Shown here: positions 58,852 through 64,000 of the stretch, piece by piece | Numbering within the stretch: the first letter of the stretch is position 1 | Layout: the number at the start of each line of letters is the position of its first letter | Source of the DNA: JAFDXJ01 sp038257845 | GTDB taxonomy: Bacteria; Bacteroidota; Bacteroidia; Chitinophagales; Chitinophagaceae | Reading direction: 5' to 3' | Assembly (NCBI GenBank): GCA_038257845.1 | Contig: JBBSQL010000009.1 | Location: 1-64,000, forward strand | Length of the DNA stretch: 64,000 bases | The notes under the pieces: generated by a model | What the model saw: only the letters and a program-made list of their open reading frames with translations | Database searches by the model: none | What the model was told of the DNA's origin: nothing | Translations under genes and position numbers: made by a program

Positions 58852-59742
58852 TTATTTTGAAATCTGTATGTTTTTCAAACCAGGATAATGATCCAGTGTT
58901 TCAAAAACATAACGCGGATCTTTCTTTAAAGTGGAAATAAATTTGATGAGCGAGTCTGTATAGTTTGGTTTTGCAAACATCCGGTCATGTGCCAGGATCA
59001 CTACATTATTGGGTGTATTTACAGCGATTCGGTTATCATAAGCGTCATTCACTGCTTTCAGCATTTGATCCACACTTTGCACCGGCACGGATCCGCCCTG
59101 GTTTTTAAAACGCCACTCGATATCCCAGCCAAACACATTATATCCCAGTGAATCCAGCCTGTCACAAACTGCGCGAACAGATTTTGCGCTTTTTACCTGG
59201 TGGTCATTTACCCAGGCACTGTTGCCCGGCAGGCGGATTATTTTCACCGGCACTTTAAACATTTCCTGCACTTTCATGAAATCCGCAATGGCACTATCCG
59301 GGTGCGTATAAAAGGTAGAATAATGATCCCGGAATGCGTGCGAATAACTGTGGTTGGCTAATAAAAATTGAGGGTAACTATTTCTTACAGAATCTACAAT
59401 CGCCATCCTGTTGTCATCAAATGCATGCATGCCCACCATAAAAAAAGTAGCTTTCACACCCAGGTCTTCGAAAACTTTTTTACAAATATTTGTTCCCGGA
59501 GGCTGAGGGCCATCATCCCAGGTTAAATAGATATATCTTTTAGAAGGATCGTAAGTAAATGGCGCGCTGATAAAACCACCATTTGCAACAAAAACAGAGT
59601 CAGCTTTTTTCTTAGCTGCAATAGAATCTGCCTTGGGATCACTTTTTTCTTTTCCACTATTACAAGATAAAATGAATAATGAAAAAACCAGTAAAAGCAG
59701 GGTCATTGATCTTGAAAAAACGGGGGAATCTTTTTTGAACAT
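58852..59742 (-). CDS. Polysaccharide deacetylase (NodB domain) lipoprotein
   Basis: A 296-residue lipoprotein (lipobox LSCNS). The NodB domain has motif 1 LTWDDGP (Trp for the usual Phe), motif 2 NHSYSHAF with the His ligands, motif 3 RLPGNS, and later ILAHDRM. It would deacetylate an N-acetylated glycan, peptidoglycan or other, in the envelope. It lies 38 bp after the BI-1 start on the same strand. Confidence 0.87.
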   Translation of the reverse strand: MFKKDSPVFSRSMTLLLLVFSLFILSCNSGKEKSDPKADSIAAKKKADSVFVANGGFISAPFTYDPSKRYIYLTWDDGPQPPGTNICKKVFEDLGVKATFFMVGMHAFDDNRMAIVDSVRNSYPQFLLANHSYSHAFRDHYSTFYTHPDSAIADFMKVQEMFKVPVKIIRLPGNSAWVNDHQVKSAKSVRAVCDRLDSLGYNVFGWDIEWRFKNQGGSVPVQSVDQMLKAVNDAYDNRIAVNTPNNVVILAHDRMFAKPNYTDSLIKFISTLKKDPRYVFETLDHYPGLKNIQISK

Positions 59743-59869
59743 GTAGTGTTTTTTTTAACCTACAAATATAACTAAGTGAAGTGAGAAGATGCCAACACAG
59801 TTTTGTTATTAAATGATTTTTAACGCTTCAAAAATATTTCTATCTTCATATCCATTTTTAATTAAAGCG

Positions 59870-59877
59870 TAACTTTG
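59870..59877 (+). promoter_or_regulatory. Candidate -7 element of korA
   Basis: TAACTTTG matches TAnnTTTG and lies 35 bp before the korA ATG at 59913. A -33 partner is not clear. Confidence 0.45.
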
Positions 59878-59912
59878 CCTGCTCTTATTTTTTTACCTGA
59901 TATTCCATTTAC

Positions 59913-61760
59913 ATGAATACAAATGAAACCATCCTTAAAAATGTTGTCATAAAATTTGCTGGTGATAGTGGTGATGGCATGCAGTTTACCGGCGCACAAT
60001 TTACAGAAAACACAGCCCTCATGGGCATTGACCTCGCAACGTTCCCGGATTTCCCCGCGGAAATACGCGCGCCATTAGGAACTGTTCCCGGCGTGAGTGG
60101 TTTTCAATTACGTTTCTCTTCAGATCCGGTTTATACGCCCGGTGATCTTTGTGATGTGCTGGTTGCAATGAATGCAGCGGCATTAAAAGTAAACCTGCGT
60201 GGCTTAAAATATGGAGCCAAAATCATTGTCAATAAAGATGGTTTTGATGCCAAAAATTTACGGCTTGCTAAATATCCGGATGGCGTGAATCCATTAGAAG
60301 ACGGAAGCCTGGATGGTTATGAGGTCATTGAAATGGACGTGACCAAGATGACAAGGGAAGCGCTGAAAGATTTTACGACCTTAGGAACAAAAGAAAAGGA
60401 CCGTGCGAAAAATATGTTCGTACTGGGATTTTTATATTGGATGTATAACAGGGAATTGGAAAATACGATTCGTTTCATCCAGCAAAAATTTAAAAACAAA
60501 CCGGATATTCTTGAAAGTAACCTGGCCGTTTTAAAAGCAGGCTACAATTATGGAGATACCACGGAAACTTTTACCTCGCGGTATAAAGTTGAAAAGGCAA
60601 AATTGCCACCGGGAAAATACAGGAGTATCATGGGCAACCAGGCGCTGGTCTATGGATTGATTGCTGCTTCGCAAAAAAGTGGCCTGCCTATTTTCCTGGG
60701 AACTTACCCAATCACACCAGCCTCAGATATTTTACATGAATTGAGTAAAAGTAAATCTTTTGGTATCCGCACTTTCCAGGCAGAAGATGAAATCGCTGGA
60801 ATCTCCGCAGCAATCGGCGCTTCCTATGGCGGCAGCCTTGGTGTAACTTCCACTTCAGGACCTGGGCTTGCATTAAAAGCAGAAGCAATGGGTCTGGCAG
60901 TGATGCTCGAAATCCCTTTATTGATCATAGATGTACAGCGTGGCGGGCCTTCTACGGGTTTGCCTACCAAAACTGAACAGAGCGATTTGCTCCAGGCATA
61001 TTATGGAAGAAATGGAGAATGCCCGATGCCGGTGATTGCTTCATCCACACCGAGTGATTGTTTTTTTGCCGTTTATGAAGCTGTGCGAATTGCCGTGCAA
61101 CACATGACTCCTGTCATATTTTTAAGTGATGGTTATATAGCCAATGGCGCTGAGCCATGGCGTTTTCCACAAACAAAAGATCTTCCTGAAATAGAAGTAC
61201 ATTTTCAAACAGACTTGCAGAAAGGCCGGGAAAAATTTCTGCCTTACTTACGCGATGAAAAACTGGTAAGAAAATGGGTTGTTCCCGGAACACCGGGATT
61301 GGAACATCGCATTGGTGGCTTAGAAAAAGAAGATGTAACGGGTAATGTAAGTTATGATGCGGACAACCACCAGCACATGGTGAAAACCCGCCAGGCAAAA
61401 GTAGATAATATTGCACATTTTATTCCACTACAAACTTTGGACAGCGGCCCGGAAAAAGGAAAAGTGTTGGTACTCGGTTGGGGAAGCACTTATGGTGCTA
61501 TTAAAAGTGCAGCACTGGAATTGCAGGCAGAAGGCCACGCTGTGAGTCATGCGCATATCCGCTACCTGCGGCCATTTCCTTCAAACCTTGGTGATATACT
61601 GAAAAATTTTGAGCATGTACTTATTCCTGAAATTAATAATGGACAGTTGATCAAAATTATCCGTGATGTATTTTTTATTGATGCAAAAGGGTATCATAAA
61701 ATAATGGGCATCCCGATTACACGCACGGAGTTAGTTCAGGAGATTAAGAAGTTACTTTGA
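59913..61760 (+). CDS. korA: 2-oxoacid:acceptor oxidoreductase, fused gamma-alpha subunit (KorA-like)
   Basis: This 615-residue protein combines the gamma part (VIKFAGDSGDGMQFTGAQFTE, residues 10-200) and the alpha part (GTYPITPASDILHELS; EDEIAGISAAIGASYGG; TSTSGPG). It would oxidise 2-oxoglutarate or a related oxoacid to the acyl-CoA with ferredoxin. The thiamine-binding beta subunit (korB), normally adjacent, is not found next to it: the next gene is a TetR regulator. So korB must lie elsewhere. Confidence 0.9.
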   Translation: MNTNETILKNVVIKFAGDSGDGMQFTGAQFTENTALMGIDLATFPDFPAEIRAPLGTVPGVSGFQLRFSSDPVYTPGDLCDVLVAMNAAALKVNLRGLKYGAKIIVNKDGFDAKNLRLAKYPDGVNPLEDGSLDGYEVIEMDVTKMTREALKDFTTLGTKEKDRAKNMFVLGFLYWMYNRELENTIRFIQQKFKNKPDILESNLAVLKAGYNYGDTTETFTSRYKVEKAKLPPGKYRSIMGNQALVYGLIAASQKSGLPIFLGTYPITPASDILHELSKSKSFGIRTFQAEDEIAGISAAIGASYGGSLGVTSTSGPGLALKAEAMGLAVMLEIPLLIIDVQRGGPSTGLPTKTEQSDLLQAYYGRNGECPMPVIASSTPSDCFFAVYEAVRIAVQHMTPVIFLSDGYIANGAEPWRFPQTKDLPEIEVHFQTDLQKGREKFLPYLRDEKLVRKWVVPGTPGLEHRIGGLEKEDVTGNVSYDADNHQHMVKTRQAKVDNIAHFIPLQTLDSGPEKGKVLVLGWGSTYGAIKSAALELQAEGHAVSHAHIRYLRPFPSNLGDILKNFEHVLIPEINNGQLIKIIRDVFFIDAKGYHKIMGIPITRTELVQEIKKLL

Positions 61761-62043
61761 GGTATATAGACTAATGAACTGAAATGAAAGTTATAAAATG
61801 ATTTATGATCATTGGGAATTACATAATTGAAAAAAGCACCGGAGAAAGATAGGTGTTTGCCGAAACATTCACTTTTATTTTTCCGATGCCTCTAAACTAA
61901 TCTTCCTGTGAAGGAAGTAGTAGAAAGTATCGCTCTTGCAAAACCAACCGAGATTGATAAAACTCCTGCGAACTTTAGTAATACAAATATACACTTTTCA
62001 GAACCCCTTTTCCAAATTTCAGGGGCTTAATTTTTGCACCTGG

Positions 62044-62083
62044 TTTGCACAAGGTTATGCACAGGTTTTCAGGGTTATCCACC
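62044..62083 (+). promoter_or_regulatory. Cluster of DnaA-box-like sequences
   Basis: TTTGCACAA (62044), TTATGCACA (62055, exact match to TTATNCACA) and TTATCCACC (62075, one mismatch) lie in the same orientation at 11- and 20-bp spacing. They could bind DnaA. No dnaA or other origin-linked gene is in the window, so an origin is not claimed. Confidence 0.4.
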
Positions 62084-62145
62084 TCTGTTTTTCCCCGTTA
62101 TAAGTTGTCTAAAAGCTACTTCAAATTAAAAAAGTTCATAAAATT

Positions 62146-62185
62146 AAACATTTGTTTGATTTATTCAAACATTTGTTTAGTTTTG
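62146..62185 (+). promoter_or_regulatory. TetR operator pair and -7 element
   Basis: The 12-mer AAACATTTGTTT occurs at 62146-62157 and again at 62167-62178, exactly 21 bp (two helical turns) apart. TAGTTTTG (62178-62185) is a TAnnTTTG -7 element that the second copy abuts. A bound TetR protein would therefore block its own promoter. The start codon is at 62199. Confidence 0.6.
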
Positions 62186-62198
62186 CTTTTTTTGCAAC

Positions 62199-62828
62199 AT
62201 GACCTTAACGGATAAACATAATCACATAATTGAAAAAGCGGAAGAATTGTTCGCCACCAAAGGCTATTCCGGCACTACCATCCGGGATATTGCGAAAGCA
62301 GCAAATGTGAACCTGGCCATGGTTTCCTATTATTTTGGCTCCAAAGAAAAATTGATGGAAACTTTATTCAGGGAACGCATTTCCCTCATGCAGTTAAAAA
62401 TCGAAACGCTTTTGAAGAATGAAACCATTTCCCCGTTTCAGAAAGTGGAGATCATGATTGATGAATACATTTCTAAAGTTTTGGACAAGCAATCCTTTTA
62501 TAAAATTATGCTGTGTGAAATGGCACAGCGAAAGAATAAAGTAGTTGTAAAATTTATTAGTGAAATTAAATTGAATTATGCGAATATGATGCGCGACCTC
62601 GTAGAAGAAGGCCAGCAAAAAAAAATATTTAAAAAGCATATAGATATTATGTTACTCATGAATACTATGACAGGAACCGTCACGCAAATGATCATGAATA
62701 AAGAAGTTTACCGGGAGTTTAATTCCTTAAAAAAAGTATCAGAAACTGAGTATGATCTATGGCTTAAAAAATTACTCGGGGATCACATTAAAAAGATTTT
62801 TAAAACATTACTTGAATATGAATCTTAA
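62199..62828 (+). CDS. TetR-family transcriptional repressor
   Basis: This 209-residue regulator has the N-terminal TetR helix-turn-helix (IIEKAEELFATKGYSGTTIRDIAKAANVNLAMVSYYFGSKEKLMETLF) and a helical ligand-binding part (PFQKVEIMIDEYISKV, CEMAQRKNKVV). Its stop overlaps the TolC gene start by 11 bp, so it probably represses an efflux operon that it begins. A paired 12-mer lies in its promoter. Confidence 0.9.
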   Translation: MTLTDKHNHIIEKAEELFATKGYSGTTIRDIAKAANVNLAMVSYYFGSKEKLMETLFRERISLMQLKIETLLKNETISPFQKVEIMIDEYISKVLDKQSFYKIMLCEMAQRKNKVVVKFISEIKLNYANMMRDLVEEGQQKKIFKKHIDIMLLMNTMTGTVTQMIMNKEVYREFNSLKKVSETEYDLWLKKLLGDHIKKIFKTLLEYES

Positions 62829-64000
62829 ACCAAAGCATCTTTTTTTACTCTTCTTTTTATTTTCTGCATATAGCTCGATAGCTCAGGAAACGAGGGCACT
62901 CAGTCTCGATGAAGCCGTGAACACCGGCCTTCTGAACAGCAAGAGGCTGATGATATCACGCGCAAAAATTGATGAGGCCAACGCGATGCTGGCAGAAGCA
63001 AAAAACAGGCAATTACCGGATCTAAAGATCAGCGGAAGTTACATTCGCCTCAACAGTGCGAATATTGTTTTGAAAAACCCGGGTAGCGGTTCTGCCAATA
63101 TGCCGAAAATTTCTTCAGCTCTATATGGCATTGCCAGCGCTTCTCTTCCCATATATGCCGGCGGTAAAATCCGGTATGGTATTGAGTCTTCAAAATATTT
63201 GCTGGAAGCATCCAGGCTTGAAAATGAAAATGACAGCAATGCCATTGCCTACAACATTATAGAAGCATACATCAATTTATATAAATCCCGTGAAGCCATA
63301 AAAATTGTACAGGAAAATTTACAAGTTTCCCGCTCACGTGATACGACTTTTTCCAACCTGGAAAAAAACGGATTACTCGCCAGGAATGATTTACTAAAAT
63401 CAGAATTGCAAACCACGCAAACTGAATTGTCTTTGCTGGATGCAGAAAATGATTCCAGGATTGCCAACGTAAATATGGATTTGCTTTTGGGTTTTCCTGA
63501 AAGCAATATCATTGAAACACAAACAGATTTTTTTAATAATCTACCTGCCATTCCAACTTTTGAAGACTATGAAATACAAGCGCTGCAAAACAGGAAAGAT
63601 TTACAGGCTTCCAGCTTACGCATTCAATCTGCCAACATCGGTATAAAATCTGCACATGCAGAAACTTTGCCTTCACTGGCATTGACAGGCGGATACATTG
63701 CGGGTGTTATTCCCAATTTTGTGACAGTGACAAACGTTGCGAATATTGGTCTTGGCATTCAATATAATTTGGCGAACCTGTGGAAATCAAATTCAAAATT
63801 AGCAACTGCAAAAGCACAATTTGCAGAAGCAAATGCAGCGGAAGGAATATTACAGGATGACATAAAACTCCAGGCCAATCGCAATTACCAGGATTTTATT
63901 TTAGCAAAAAATAAAATTGACGTGTATGATAAAGCGCTGGCACAGGCACAGGAAAATTATCGCATTACGAATAATAAATATTTAAACAGCCTCGCCACGA
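62818..64000 (+). CDS. TolC-family outer membrane efflux protein (partial, runs off the window)
   Basis: From the ATG at 62818 the frame is open to the window end (394 codons). A signal peptide (LFLLFFLFSAYSSIAQE) is followed by LSLDEAVNTGLLNSKRLMISRAKI, the usual TolC/OEP opening, LPDLKISGSYIRLNS, PIYAGGKIRYGIESSKYLLE and the second repeat beginning ALQNRKDLQASSLRI. It is an outer-membrane channel for a tripartite pump; membrane fusion and pump genes would be expected to follow to the right. The gene overlaps the TetR stop by 11 bp. Confidence 0.92.
   Translation, partial: MNLKPKHLFLLFFLFSAYSSIAQETRALSLDEAVNTGLLNSKRLMISRAKIDEANAMLAEAKNRQLPDLKISGSYIRLNSANIVLKNPGSGSANMPKISSALYGIASASLPIYAGGKIRYGIESSKYLLEASRLENENDSNAIAYNIIEAYINLYKSREAIKIVQENLQVSRSRDTTFSNLEKNGLLARNDLLKSELQTTQTELSLLDAENDSRIANVNMDLLLGFPESNIIETQTDFFNNLPAIPTFEDYEIQALQNRKDLQASSLRIQSANIGIKSAHAETLPSLALTGGYIAGVIPNFVTVTNVANIGLGIQYNLANLWKSNSKLATAKAQFAEANAAEGILQDDIKLQANRNYQDFILAKNKIDVYDKALAQAQENYRITNNKYLNSLAT

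Larger units (their letters stand above)
61761..62198. other. 438-bp intergenic region with DnaA-like boxes and a TetR operator
   Basis: Contains three DnaA-box-like sequences (62044-62083) and two operator-like repeats (62146-62178) with a -7 element. No gene was found. Confidence 0.55.

Noticed and set aside
62044..62083. Chromosomal origin of replication
   Set aside because: DnaA-like boxes are present but there are only three, no dnaA, dnaN or gyrB-type neighbours are seen, and skew cannot be judged from the window; kept only as a box cluster.
1..64000. tRNA, rRNA, CRISPR arrays, prophage, integrase or transposase genes
   Set aside because: Looked for by motif and layout on both strands; no convincing example was found.

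Overview
The window reads as a chromosomal segment of a Bacteroidota bacterium, most likely of the Chitinophagaceae/Chitinophagales. The support is low GC, A-rich starts without Shine-Dalgarno sequences, TAnnTTTG-type -7 elements, many lipoproteins with short lipoboxes, outer-membrane beta-barrel and Y_Y_Y/propeller sensor proteins, and a Bacteroidota-style SUF operon. No rRNA, tRNA, CRISPR array, integrase or transposase gene was recognised. The last gene (TolC-like) runs off the right edge.

Layout. 0-10 kb, plus strand: a sulfated-glycan locus with three S1 sulfatases, a GH2 glycosidase and the formylglycine-generating enzyme that would activate the sulfatases, interrupted by a DUF4143 AAA ATPase. 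10-23 kb, minus strand: an accessory zone of small genes (hemerythrin-like, DUF4242, DUF1801, serine hydrolase, DnaJ, lipoproteins). It also holds a leaderless metzincin-like protein with an altered zinc motif, two copies of a GNAT-like plus small-protein module, a truncated HigA-like antitoxin and several families of hairpin-rich dispersed repeats. 23-29.4 kb, plus strand: a complete SUF iron-sulfur operon (sufBCDSE, DUF59, Rrf2 regulator). 29.4-35.2 kb, plus strand: a DUF2281-like protein, a secreted protein, an exo-alpha-sialidase and a periplasmic-propeller histidine kinase with its LuxR-type response regulator.

35.3-50.1 kb, minus strand: an array of short, functionally unrelated genes. 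It includes an MntA/HepT toxin-antitoxin pair, an ECF sigma factor with a membrane/beta-barrel partner, three consecutive genes separated by homologous repeats, two-gene units (ArsR-AHSA1, NmrA-DUF1772-like) and a membrane-anchored Mrr-like nuclease. Five of these units share a near-identical promoter module with an exact 19-bp spacer. 50.2-53.7 kb, minus strand: a tightly overlapping mini fatty-acid/polyketide-type cluster (enoyl reductase-like SDR, dehydratase, ketosynthase, ACP, phosphopantetheinyl transferase). 54-64 kb: central metabolism and envelope genes (thiolase, PruA, Met-rich lipoprotein, BI-1 protein, NodB deacetylase, KorA), then a TetR regulator with a paired direct-repeat operator and the start of a TolC-type efflux gene.

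The strongest leads for something undescribed are: the duplicated GNAT-like/small-protein module (17.1-20.0 kb); the repeat-delimited, promoter-bearing single-gene units (36-48 kb, clearest at 39.8-41.6 kb); the QExxH metzincin-like protein with its stand-alone N-terminal domain (12.7-15.4 kb); and the compact ACP-dependent cluster.
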